Positions 34,360 to 44,079 of a stretch of DNA of 64,000 nt are shown here, one piece after another. Each line of letters begins with the position of its first letter. Positions within the stretch are counted from its first letter, which is position 1. A program made the translations under genes and the position numbers. The notes under the pieces were generated by a model. The model saw only the letters and a program-made list of their open reading frames with translations, was not told where the DNA came from and did not search any database. This DNA comes from Villigracilis sp024434165 (lineage in GTDB: Bacteria > Chloroflexota > Anaerolineae > Anaerolineales > Villigracilaceae): assembly GCA_030263665.1 (NCBI GenBank), contig SZPK01000002.1, positions 1 through 64,000 of the forward strand, in the 5' to 3' direction.

Positions 34360-34921
34360 AAACCATTATACGCGGCAGGGGCTTTGGACCTTGTTTCTGA
34401 TGTGCGCCCTGCCGCTTCACATCTGGACCATTTTTCTGGCTCTGCGCGACTTCGACTGGGTGACCGCCCGAACCAATTCCTGGGATGCGGTCGGCGTGAT
34501 CGCGTACGGGCTGGTCTATACGTTCCTCGAAAGCCTTGTGGTCTTCATCGGGGCGGTACTGCTTGGGTTCTTGACGCCAGCCAAATGGGAGGAAAAGAGG
34601 CGCATTGCGTTGATGAGCGTATTGGCTGCGATCCTCTCGCTTTGGTCCATCTTCAACCAAACTTATTTCCTAAACGAGATGCCGCCCCCGGCGTGGCTGG
34701 CAGCGTTAGCCATCCAGACCGGGCGTCCATTGGTGACGCTGTACGCCATTGCGCTGTTTGGGGTGACGGCTTCGTTCGCCGTGCCTGCCTATCTCATTTT
34801 GAAATCGAACCGGGCGCTGGCGGTCATCCTGGAAGGTATGGATCGGCTGGCAGTGCTGATGACCCTGTACCTCGTCTTCGACATTGCCGCATTGATCATC
34901 GTTTTAATTCGCAACCTGTGA
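34346..34921 (+). CDS. Hypothetical five-helix membrane protein
   Basis: This 191-residue protein has about five hydrophobic segments (residues 10-30, 48-75, 88-105, 118-150 and 165-190) and no known motif. Its frame overlaps the phosphodiesterase end and it is nine bases before the sulfatase, so it belongs to a four-gene envelope operon. I do not recognise it. Confidence 0.65.
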   Translation: MAIFRNHYTRQGLWTLFLMCALPLHIWTIFLALRDFDWVTARTNSWDAVGVIAYGLVYTFLESLVVFIGAVLLGFLTPAKWEEKRRIALMSVLAAILSLWSIFNQTYFLNEMPPPAWLAALAIQTGRPLVTLYAIALFGVTASFAVPAYLILKSNRALAVILEGMDRLAVLMTLYLVFDIAALIIVLIRNL

Positions 34922-34930
34922 GGCAGAATC

Positions 34931-36454
34931 ATGAAACATGGCTTAAGTCGGCGCGACTTTTTGAAACTGGCAGGGCTTGCCTCGCTGGGAATGGTCGTCC
35001 CTCCCTCGGTTCAGCACCTCGCCAGTGAAATGCAGGGAGATAAAAAGAACGTCCTCATCGTTGTCTTCGATGCGCTTTCCGCATACAACACTTCCCTGCA
35101 CGGATATGGAAGGGAAACCACCCCCAACCTGACCCGCCTTGCAAAACGCGCCGCCGTTTTCCATAATCACTTTGCGGGCGGAAACTTCACCACGCCCGGC
35201 ACCGCCTCGCTCCTGACCGGCGCCCTGCCGTGGACTCACCGAGCCATCCGATTCAACGACGGAGTCACCGACGAGTTTGCGGGCAGGAGCATCTTCCACG
35301 CGTTCGACGACTACCACCGCATCGCATACTCGCACAACACGCTGGTCAATACGCTCTTCGAGCAGTTCATCAGCGGCATCAACGAGCATGTGCCGCAGGA
35401 AGACCTCTTCCTGTTCAACGACGGGTTCATCCGCAAAGTGTTCGGCAACGACGAAGACACCGCCACGGTCGGCTGGGCGCGGACGGTCAAACGCACGGAG
35501 GGATATTCCTATTCCCTGTTCCTTTCGCAATTGTACGAAGCCTATCGCGATAACAAAGTAAAGGACGCCGCCAAACTCTATCCCTACGGCTTGCCGAGCG
35601 TCAATAACGACAATTTCTTCGCGCTCGATCAGGGAATTGACACACTGGGCAGGCGTCTCACCGAACTGCCCCAGCCGTTCATGGGCTATTTCCACTTCCT
35701 GCCGCCGCACTATCCCTACAAGCCCAGCCGGGATTTTGCGGGAGCCTTCACCGGCGATTCGTTCAAACCCCTGAGCAAGCCGGAAGACCTTTTCACCGAA
35801 GACAGGTCGGACGAATTCCTGAACAGGCAGCGCCTCCCCTACGACGAGTTCATCCTGAATGCAGATCACGAATTCGCGCGCCTGTTCGACATGCTGGAAT
35901 CCTCCGGCTTGCTGGAGAACACCTGGCTGGTCCTCACCTCCGATCACGGCGAACTCTTCGAGCGCGGCATCTGGGCGCACGCCACAGCGACGCTGTACCA
36001 GCCCGTGGTGCGCGTGCCGCTGTTGATCTTCGAGCCGGGAGTTGCAGCCGGCAAAGATGTGTACAGCCCCACCAGCGCCATTGACTTGATGCCCACGCTC
36101 CTTCATCTGACCGGGCACGAGATTCCCGCATGGGTGGAAGGCTCCATCCTGCCGCCGTACGCCCCCTCCCTGCCAGCGCCGGGCAAAGGCGTCTTCTCTG
36201 TGCAGGCGAGGTACAACGAGCCAACCTTCCCGATCACGGAGGTCAGCGTAATGCACGTTCAGGATAATTACAAACTCGTCTATTACCTGGGTTACGAAGA
36301 GCTTGGCGCGCAAAAGGAACGATTCCTGCTCTACGACATCCAGTCCGATCCCGAAGAACTCGTGGATTTGGCGCAAACAAAAAGGGAAACCGCCGCCGAC
36401 CTGCTCCGCATCGTCAAACAACGGCTGGACCAGGCGAACGAGCCCTACCGATAA
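34931..36454 (+). CDS. Tat-exported sulfatase-family hydrolase
   Basis: This 507-residue protein has a twin-arginine signal (LSRRDFLKLAGLASLGMVV). The metal strand is VLIVVFDALSAYNTSLHGY, the nucleophile region is GNFTTPGTASLLTG (Thr rather than the Cys/Ser formylglycine motif), and the second metal site is LTSDHGELFERGIWAH. This is closer to phosphoglycerol-transferase (LtaS-like) or other phosphodiesterase members of the sulfatase fold than to true sulfatases. It would act outside the membrane, with the preceding phosphodiesterase and membrane proteins, on an envelope glycan or lipid. Confidence 0.82.
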   Translation: MKHGLSRRDFLKLAGLASLGMVVPPSVQHLASEMQGDKKNVLIVVFDALSAYNTSLHGYGRETTPNLTRLAKRAAVFHNHFAGGNFTTPGTASLLTGALPWTHRAIRFNDGVTDEFAGRSIFHAFDDYHRIAYSHNTLVNTLFEQFISGINEHVPQEDLFLFNDGFIRKVFGNDEDTATVGWARTVKRTEGYSYSLFLSQLYEAYRDNKVKDAAKLYPYGLPSVNNDNFFALDQGIDTLGRRLTELPQPFMGYFHFLPPHYPYKPSRDFAGAFTGDSFKPLSKPEDLFTEDRSDEFLNRQRLPYDEFILNADHEFARLFDMLESSGLLENTWLVLTSDHGELFERGIWAHATATLYQPVVRVPLLIFEPGVAAGKDVYSPTSAIDLMPTLLHLTGHEIPAWVEGSILPPYAPSLPAPGKGVFSVQARYNEPTFPITEVSVMHVQDNYKLVYYLGYEELGAQKERFLLYDIQSDPEELVDLAQTKRETAADLLRIVKQRLDQANEPYR

Positions 36455-36458
36455 GAAA

Positions 36459-36490
36459 GATGCCGCGAGATAAACTCGCGGCATCTTTTT
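36459..36490. terminator. Bidirectional terminator between convergent genes
   Basis: A perfect 11-bp stem (36459-36469 with 36475-36485, loop ATAAA) has T5 on the plus side (36486-36490) and TTTCTT on the minus side. Confidence 0.92.
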
Positions 36491-36491
36491 A

Positions 36492-37076
36492 CTACTTCCG
36501 CTGGCGGTAGAACTGCTCCTGCGGCACCTTGCTCATCGCCTGCACATCCAGCGGTACATTCAGAAAACCCGCCACCTTTGCGGCGTGCTCCGCCGGGGAT
36601 TTCAGCAATTCGTTATACCGAATGTACAGCACATCCATGTTTTGCTGGAGGGCAAGCCACCCTTTTATTTTTTCCAAATGCTTTGTATAAAGGTCGGTAA
36701 ACCTGCCGTCTTCGGCGGGATCGCCCGGCTTGCCCCGGCGTTCCAGCATCTTTCGCTGCGAGGCAAGGATTTCCGCCATTTCCCGCTCCATGAAGATAAT
36801 CTTGTAATGATAGCCGCCCGGCAGATGTTCGAGCAGGGCAGATATTACTTTTACAACATTCCCGCGCGCCTCCTCCACCCAGAGCGTATCCCCGTCCTTC
36901 AACTGCTTGACCCGCTCGAACTCGTAGTAGCCCTGCAAATTATCGTCGTCGGCGGTGCGGATATTGTCGGTGAGAATGTTCAGCCCGCCCGCTTCGAGCA
37001 TCTTCATCATCATGGAGGTGCCCGAACGCGGCAAACCGGAGACGATATAGATCGGTGTTTCCATTTGATTCATCAT
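36492..37076 (-). CDS. Sulfotransferase-family protein
   Basis: This 194-residue protein starts with the PAPS-binding P-loop-like motif VSGLPRSGTSMMMKMLEAGG, followed by a helical segment and RKMLERRGKPGD, and ends LYIRYNELLKSPAEHAAKVAGFL. It fits the short sulfotransferase/P-loop family common in bacteria. It would transfer sulfate from PAPS to a carbohydrate or other acceptor. It is convergent with the sulfatase-fold gene; a shared envelope-glycan role is possible but unproven. Confidence 0.82.
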   Translation of the reverse strand: MMNQMETPIYIVSGLPRSGTSMMMKMLEAGGLNILTDNIRTADDDNLQGYYEFERVKQLKDGDTLWVEEARGNVVKVISALLEHLPGGYHYKIIFMEREMAEILASQRKMLERRGKPGDPAEDGRFTDLYTKHLEKIKGWLALQQNMDVLYIRYNELLKSPAEHAAKVAGFLNVPLDVQAMSKVPQEQFYRQRK

Positions 37077-37184
37077 GCCGTGACCTGTCCTTGTCCGAAT
37101 GTGCGCGCATCATACCGGTTTTTCCGTATTTCGTAAACCGTCATTGAGCGCCGTCCATAAGCCCCAGACATCAGCATACACTGT

Positions 37185-37190
37185 TACAAT
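37185..37190 (+). promoter_or_regulatory. -10 box of the P-type ATPase gene
   Basis: TACAAT ends ten bases before the ATG at 37201, another very short leader. Confidence 0.45.
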
Positions 37191-37200
37191 GATGCGAAGA

Positions 37201-39297
37201 ATGGACTCTATGACGAATTCGCAAACACTCGAAATCCCCATCTCCGGCATGGACTGCGCCGAATGCACGATGCACGTCCAACATGCCATCGAAAAACTGC
37301 CGGGCGTGCAATCTGTGAGCGTGTTCCTCGGCTCGGAAAAAGCGGTGGTGAAACTCGACCCGGCGCAGGTGGATGTGCAGACTATCCGTGCCGCCGTTCA
37401 AGGCGCAGGGTACGACGTGCCCGCCTCAGACTCCCCCAAAGTTGATCCCGTTTCGATGGGCTCTTTCAACCGCCGGTTGACGATTCTGCTGGTCGGCGTC
37501 TTCGCCATCATTTTGGGAGTCGTGATCTTCGGCGAGGGCTTGGGCTTGTTCGATTTTCTCAACGACCTGATTCCCTTCCCGCTCGGTATCGTGTTCGTGA
37601 TGGCGGGCGGCTACCCCGTCTTCATGAACGTCATCCGCGCTGCGCTGAAGCGCCAGGTCATTTCACACACCCTGATGACCATCGGTGTGCTTGCGGCGTT
37701 GTTTGTCGGTCAATGGGTCACCGCCGCGCTCGTGGTGGTGTTCATGCGCATCGGGGATTATGTGGAGAACTTCACCACCGAGAGCGCCCGCCGCGCCGTA
37801 AAAGAATTGACTTCTCTTGCTCCGCAAACTGCCCGCGTGGAGCGGGATGGAATGGAAATGGAAGTTCCCGTTACCGAAGTCAAACCCGGTGAGATCGTTG
37901 TTGTGCGCCCCGGCGAAAGGATTGCCGTGGACGGCAAAGTCATCAGTGGGCACGCAACCATTGACCAATCCGCCATTACGGGCGAGTCCATGCCGGTTGA
38001 AGCTGCGAGCGGGATGCACGTCTATGCGGCAGCCACCGCCAGACTGGGCAGCCTGCGAATCCGGGCGGAACGCATCGGGGTGGACACCACTTTTGGGCGT
38101 GTGATCAAAATGGTGGAGGAGGCGGAAGCGAGGCGCGCCGATGTCCAACAAATCGCCGATAAGTTCAGCGCGTGGTACCTGCCTGTGGTTGCCGTCATCG
38201 CGGCATTAACTTTCCTGTTCACGCGCAATCCGCTGTCCACTGCCGCAGTCCTGCTGGTTGCCTGTTCCTGCTCCTTTGCGCTGGCAACCCCCGTCGCCAT
38301 GCTTGCCTCGGTGGGCGCAGGCGCCAAACGCGGACTGCTCATCAAGGGCGGCAAGTATCTCGAATTACTGGCGCGCGCCGACGTCCTGCTCGTTGATAAA
38401 ACCGGTACGCTCACGCTCGGCCAGCCGCGCGTGACGGACGTCATCTCGTTGAATGGACTGCCGCGCTCAGACCTGCTCCGTCTTGCCGCCTCTGCCGAAC
38501 GCTACTCGGAACACCCGCTGGCAGAAGCGGTGCGCGCCCTCGCACATGAAGAAAACGTCGCGCTGCTCGAACCGGAGAAATTCGAAGCCATCCCTGGGTA
38601 TGGCGTGCAGGCAATCATCAACTCCCAGACCATTCGAATCGGGAATCGGCGCATGATTTCCTCTGCCTCGTCATTGCCCATCGCCGCCGACCTGGAATCC
38701 CAAGGCAAGACCCTTTTATTCATGGAACAGAACCGGGAATTAATCGGCGTATTTGCGGCTGCGGATACATTACGCCCCGAAGTGCCTGCAGCTTTGGCTG
38801 AGGTGCGCTCGCTCGGTATTCGACATATCGAACTGCTTACGGGCGATAATGAACGGACCGCCTCCGCGCTGGCGGAAAAACTGGGCGTCTCCCACCGCGC
38901 AAACCTGCTTCCCGAACACAAGATTGACGTGGTCAGGGATTTTCAAGCAAAGGGACACACAGTGGTTATGATTGGCGACGGGGTGAACGATGCGCCCGCG
39001 CTCGCCCAGGCGGATATCGGCATTGCAATGGGCGCGGCTGGCACGGATGTTGCCATCGAAGCGGCGCACATCGCCCTCATGCGCGAGGACTGGAGTCTTG
39101 TGCCGGATGTGTTGAAGATCGCCAAACGCACCATGAAGGTCGTCAAGATGAACCTCGCATTCACCACGATCTATAATCTCGCAGGGTTATCGCTCGCGGC
39201 AATCGGAATCCTCCCGCCCGTCCTCGCCGCCGCCGCCCAGTCCCTGCCCGATATTGGCATCATGGGAAATTCAGCGAGATTGCTGAGGCACAAGTAA
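37201..39297 (+). CDS. Heavy-metal-transporting P1B-type ATPase with a CSC motif
   Basis: About 698 residues (ATG 37201, or 37210). An N-terminal heavy-metal-associated domain has GMDCAECTMHV (CxxC). About six to eight membrane helices, the actuator motif TGES, the phosphorylation site DKTGTLT, the HP motif SEHPLAEAV and the hinge GDGVNDAPAL are all in place. The membrane metal motif in helix 6 reads ACSCSFALATP, so the usual CPC is replaced by CSC. It exports a soft metal such as Zn2+, Cd2+, Cu+ or an uncharacterised ion; the altered motif leaves specificity open. It is adjacent to, but unrelated to, the CRISPR array. Confidence 0.88.
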   Translation: MDSMTNSQTLEIPISGMDCAECTMHVQHAIEKLPGVQSVSVFLGSEKAVVKLDPAQVDVQTIRAAVQGAGYDVPASDSPKVDPVSMGSFNRRLTILLVGVFAIILGVVIFGEGLGLFDFLNDLIPFPLGIVFVMAGGYPVFMNVIRAALKRQVISHTLMTIGVLAALFVGQWVTAALVVVFMRIGDYVENFTTESARRAVKELTSLAPQTARVERDGMEMEVPVTEVKPGEIVVVRPGERIAVDGKVISGHATIDQSAITGESMPVEAASGMHVYAAATARLGSLRIRAERIGVDTTFGRVIKMVEEAEARRADVQQIADKFSAWYLPVVAVIAALTFLFTRNPLSTAAVLLVACSCSFALATPVAMLASVGAGAKRGLLIKGGKYLELLARADVLLVDKTGTLTLGQPRVTDVISLNGLPRSDLLRLAASAERYSEHPLAEAVRALAHEENVALLEPEKFEAIPGYGVQAIINSQTIRIGNRRMISSASSLPIAADLESQGKTLLFMEQNRELIGVFAAADTLRPEVPAALAEVRSLGIRHIELLTGDNERTASALAEKLGVSHRANLLPEHKIDVVRDFQAKGHTVVMIGDGVNDAPALAQADIGIAMGAAGTDVAIEAAHIALMREDWSLVPDVLKIAKRTMKVVKMNLAFTTIYNLAGLSLAAIGILPPVLAAAAQSLPDIGIMGNSARLLRHK

Positions 39298-39342
39298 TTC
39301 ACGCCGCGCAGTCATTCCCTGCTTGAAACAGCAATCTCCGGC

Positions 39343-39379
39343 GCGCGCTGCATTACGATAAGATAAGTGCAGTTCATGC
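39343..39379 (-). repeat. Decayed terminal CRISPR half-repeat
   Basis: Bases 39362-39379 match 15 of 18 positions at the corresponding end of the CRISPR repeat, while 39343-39361 no longer match. The distance to the next repeat (39380-39415) is exactly 36 bases, a normal spacer length. This is the leader-distal edge of the array. Confidence 0.65.
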
Positions 39380-39415
39380 CCCGACCACGGACGATAGACC
39401 GCAGACCATGGCGCC

Positions 39416-42400
39416 GTTTCAATCCTTCGATTGGGACAAGTGAAGTTCATACGTTGCATCGCTATATCTCCCCCTCCGAAATATTCTCGTTTCAATCCCT
39501 CAATCGGGACAAGTGAAGTTCATACGAAAGCGCAGGCTCGCGAATACCATTCGCCTTCATGTTTCAATCCCTCAATCGGGACAAGTGAAGTTCATACACG
39601 GCGGCTCTATCGCTGTCAGGTGAATTGGCACCTTGTTTCAATCCCTCAATCGGGACAAGTGAAGTTCATACATGGACGGTACGGTGCAGGTCGCCACGAC
39701 CGCGCAGTTTCAATCCCTCAATCGGGACAAGTGAAGTTCATACTTTCGCAACCAGAAAATTTTTATTCCCTTTTTTCTCGAGTTTCAATCCCTCAATCGG
39801 GACAAGTGAAGTTCATACCCGCCCGCTTGCCGCCGCGCGCCGCGTGTCTGTCAAGTTTCAATCCCTCAATCGGGACAAGTGAAGTTCATACGCGTATCTC
39901 ACTACTACTACTACTACTACGTTTCAATCCCTCAATCGGGACAAGTGAAGTTCATACGCGCGTCGCTTGACACCGCCTCCTGCCCATGCGCGTAGTTTCA
40001 ATCCCTCAATCGGGACAAGTGAAGTTCATACCAGGCACTCCATCAACCGCAATCCGCCACCATACATTGTTTCAATCCCTCAATCGGGACAAGTGAAGTT
40101 CATACTTCCCGCCGGTGGTTGCGGCGGATCACATGATGGAAGGTTTCAATCCCTCAATCGGGACAAGTGAAGTTCATACATTACCGATGACTGTCTCCCT
40201 CCCCAACCATGTACCCGTTTCAATCCCTCAATCGGGACAAGTGAAGTTCATACATTGACGGTTCTCATGCCGTCACCCTCCCCCTCTTGGTTTCAATCCC
40301 TCAATCGGGACAAGTGAAGTTCATACCCCGCGACCTTGAAAATTGGCGGTCGAAAACCCTTGTTTCAATCCCTCAATCGGGACAAGTGAAGTTCATACAC
40401 TTTGCGGTCATCCCGTCCGGTTTGTAGTCCAGTGCGTTTCAATCCCTCAATCGGGACAAGTGAAGTTCATACCCGAAGACAAGGATGATGAGATCAAAAG
40501 GAGTTCGGAGTTTCAATCCCTCAATCGGGACAAGTGAAGTTCATACCCGGATGGCGGTCATCAAGGAGTGCCGCGCGATGTACGTTTCAATCCCTCAATC
40601 GGGACAAGTGAAGTTCATACACGCGGAGCGACGCTCCGACAGGCGACCAGACCGGTGTTTCAATCCCTCAATCGGGACAAGTGAAGTTCATACATACCCG
40701 ATACTCCCGCGCCGCTGGTGCGAATAGATCGTTTCAATCCCTCAATCGGGACAAGTGAAGTTCATACCGCCGCTGACTGGCGAGGTGACGCCCGAGGCGA
40801 AGTTTCAATCCCTCAATCGGGACAAGTGAAGTTCATACCACAAGCGATAACTTGCGAAATGCCGGAGCATTAAACCGTTTCAATCCCTCAATCGGGACAA
40901 GTGAAGTTCATACCCGAACAGCGTGTTTTTCCCTGCCGGCGTGACCACGGTTTCAATCCCTCAATCGGGACAAGTGAAGTTCATACCCTTGCCGCGCAGG
41001 GCAGTGTGCGCCCGCAGAACAGTTTCAATCCCTCAATCGGGACAAGTGAAGTTCATACCCCCAATGTGTGATCACATGGATTTCATTATCCGGGTTTCAA
41101 TCCCTCAATCGGGACAAGTGAAGTTCATACATGCGCCTTCAATGGTCAAGGGGACATTCGGAACAAGTTTCAATCCCTCAATCGGGACAAGTGAAGTTCA
41201 TACTATTTGCGCAGCCACGCGCGGGTGCGCGAGATCAAGGTTTCAATCCCTCAATCGGGACAAGTGAAGTTCATACGCGTAATTGGGGCATGGAGACTAT
41301 CATGAACATACAGTTTCAATCCCTCAATCGGGACAAGTGAAGTTCATACATATAGAGAGCCGGACCTACCATCAGGGCTGAAAAGTTTCAATCCCTCAAT
41401 CGGGACAAGTGAAGTTCATACTCGTGGCGCTGCCTTTTTTGATTGACAAGGCTCCGGTTTCAATCCCTCAATCGGGACAAGTGAAGTTCATACCATGGCA
41501 GATTACAAGAACATCCCCGTTGATAAAGAGTTTCAATCCCTCAATCGGGACAAGTGAAGTTCATACTGCAGGTATTTGGCGTTCCACATAATGGTGCCGA
41601 GGGTTTCAATCCCTCAATCGGGACAAGTGAAGTTCATACGTGGAGTTCGTCCACGATGGCGCCATGCACGTTCAGTTTCAATCCCTCAATCGGGACAAGT
41701 GAAGTTCATACTTTTTCGGCGTCTGTTGTCAGAGCCGCCTCATCAATGTTTCAATCCCTCAATCGGGACAAGTGAAGTTCATACATACCAACTCAAATTG
41801 ATGGATTGCGTTCCGATATCGTTTCAATCCCTCAATCGGGACAAGTGAAGTTCATACGATACCCCGGACTATGACTGGTCGAAACAATGGGAGTTTCAAT
41901 CCCTCAATCGGGACAAGTGAAGTTCATACTTTATATCCGCTTGGCTGGAACTTGCGACATATTCGTGTTTCAATCCCTCAATCGGGACAAGTGAAGTTCA
42001 TACGACACGTACGGTTACACCCTGTCGCCAACAAAGGAGTTTCAATCCCTCAATCGGGACAAGTGAAGTTCATACCAACGCAATCTCCCCCGGGTTCGGC
42101 GTCTCTGTCGGGTTTCAATCCCTCAATCGGGACAAGTGAAGTTCATACCGATGGCGTCGCGCACAGTGACTCCCGTTTCGTTCAGTTTCAATCCCTCAAT
42201 CGGGACAAGTGAAGTTCATACGTGGCGGCTCTGACAGGGGACAGGGTCGCCACCCCATGTTTCAATCCCTCAATCGGGACAAGTGAAGTTCATACGAGCG
42301 AGTTGCACACAGTTCGATAATGATTTTTCGAGTTTCAATCCCTCAATCGGGACAAGTGAAGTTCATACTGGGTTCGCTGGGACTGATTGGGATCGAGATT

Positions 42401-43611
42401 GGTTTGGTTTCAATCCCTCAATCGGGACAAGTGAAGTTCATACCACCGGCACGACCCAGGTGGATTTGCCTGAGAGCGTGAGTTTCAATCCCTCAATCGG
42501 GACAAGTGAAGTTCATACGTGAAATTTCAGGAAGTCCGCGGGTTCGGGACCCACGTTTCAATCCCTCAATCGGGACAAGTGAAGTTCATACGGAGGAAGA
42601 AACTCATGAGCGTCGCCTTTGATCTTCGTTTCAATCCCTCAATCGGGACAAGTGAAGTTCATACGCGGACGGCGAGTACCGCTGGAGCTGCAAACTCACC
42701 GTTTCAATCCCTCAATCGGGACAAGTGAAGTTCATACTTCTTCATATCCAGCGCCCAGCCGTCGTTACTGGTTTCAATCCCTCAATCGGGACAAGTGAAG
42801 TTCATACTTCACAGCCACTAGGCGCAAGCGAAAAAAACAGACTGTTTCAATCCCTCAATCGGGACAAGTGAAGTTCATACTTTTGTCCTTGCGCTTCGCG
42901 ACAGTCTCCTTCGCCCATGTTTCAATCCCTCAATCGGGACAAGTGAAGTTCATACCACCATCTGGCTGGCATTCCAGGACGGCACCGGAAGTTTCAATCC
43001 CTCAATCGGGACAAGTGAAGTTCATACCCGCGTTTGGGATGCGAAGCAAGAAGGCGCAGTTCCGGTTTCAATCCCTCAATCGGGACAAGTGAAGTTCATA
43101 CCAGACCTGGGTCGAGGACACCTACCCGGCACATTACGTTTCAATCCCTCAATCGGGACAAGTGAAGTTCATACATATATTGAGCAATGGAGATTTTGAG
43201 ACCGGGGATTTGTTTCAATCCCTCAATCGGGACAAGTGAAGTTCATACGATGCGTGGATGATGGCGGCGAAGCGGATGCCGGGAGTTTCAATCCCTCAAT
43301 CGGGACAAGTGAAGTTCATACAAAATCGGCGCGGGCGTGTGGAATATCGAATACGAGTTTCAATCCCTCAATCGGGACAAGTGAAGTTCATACTATTTCG
43401 ACCTGCCGGGGTCGCTGGAAGATCTGAAGTTTCAATCCCTCAATCGGGACAAGTGAAGTTCATACGCGGAATCTTGGTGCAAGAATATTCCCACTCTTGC
43501 GTTTCAATCCCTCAATCGGGACAAGTGAAGTTCATACAGTATTTCGACCTGCCGGGGTCGCTGGAAGATCTGAAGTTTCAATCCCTCAATCGGGACAAGT
43601 GAAGTTCATAC
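39416..43611 (-). CRISPR. CRISPR array, 58 repeats of 37 bp and 57 spacers
   Basis: The repeat begins GTTTCAATCCCTCAATCGGG and ends TGAAGTTCATAC on the plus strand; copies start at 39416, 39489, 39561 and so on to 43575, with an average period of 73. The first copy (39416-39452) has three substitutions; all others appear identical. The reverse-complement form ends in ATTGAAAC, the usual 8-nt crRNA handle, preceded by a small TCCC/GGGA stem. Together with decay at the left end and cas2 at the right end, this shows leftward (minus-strand) transcription from a leader right of 43611. Spacers are 34-38 nt. Two spacers near the leader are almost identical (43394-43428 and 43538-43574). Confidence 0.98.
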
Positions 43612-43900
43612 GGCTCTCGCAAGCGGTGATTTTCTTCCCACTTGCAAGGCAAATTTTACCCGAAAGTGGCGGATTCTTGCATGATTCGGACGGTTTTCAG
43701 CGCAAAAGACGGTCATTTTTGGTCCATCTCTCCCACCGCGCGAATCTCCGCGAGCGGGAAAAGGCATAAGCGTGGATAAAAGCCGATGAAAGCCGAATCA
43801 GGTCACAATCCAGGAAAGAGGCGGGCGTTTCATCCGATTTTTGTTGATTTGCCTGCGAGAGGGTCAGGCTAAATTCATCGGTACTCCGCCTCTCGCAAGG
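43612..43900 (-). promoter_or_regulatory. Probable CRISPR leader
   Basis: No gene is visible between the array and cas2 (43612-44066). The 290 bases next to the newest repeat hold short A/T runs, a copy of CTCTCGCAAG at 43614 and an inverted repeat TGCGAGAGG/CCTCTCGCA (about 43853 and 43890). By position and array polarity it should contain the array promoter and integration signals; no -10 box is unambiguous. Confidence 0.6.
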
Positions 43901-44079
43901 TAGTCGGTTGGTCGGTTGGTCGGATAGTCGGTTGGTCAGATAGTCGGTTGGTCGGTTGGTCGGATAGTCGGTTGGTCGGATAGTCGAATGGTCGGTTGGT
44001 CGCTTAGCCACGATCTGACTACACGACTATGTGACCACATGGCTATGTGACCACACGACTATCAAACTACGCGACAAAA
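43901..44079. repeat. Octanucleotide repeat tract T1, orientation switching
   Basis: Degenerate tandem 8-mers: GTCGGTTG/GTCGGATA-type units up to about 44000, then the opposite orientation (GACTACAC, GACTATGT, GACCACAC) to the cas2 3' end. The tract begins right after CTCTCGCAAGG. Confidence 0.85.

Noticed and set aside
39890..39920. CTA triplet run inside one spacer as a microsatellite
   Set aside because: It has the normal spacer length and boundaries; most likely it was copied from a low-complexity protospacer.
39416..43611. Array transcribed rightwards with the leader beside the P-type ATPase
   Set aside because: Repeat decay is at the left end, cas2 is at the right end, and the canonical 8-nt handle is on the minus strand.
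39431..43769. Many open frames across the array giving repeated FNPSIGTSEVHT or SIPQSGQVKFI peptides
   Set aside because: They are translations of the CRISPR repeat itself; there is no start signal and the period is that of the array.
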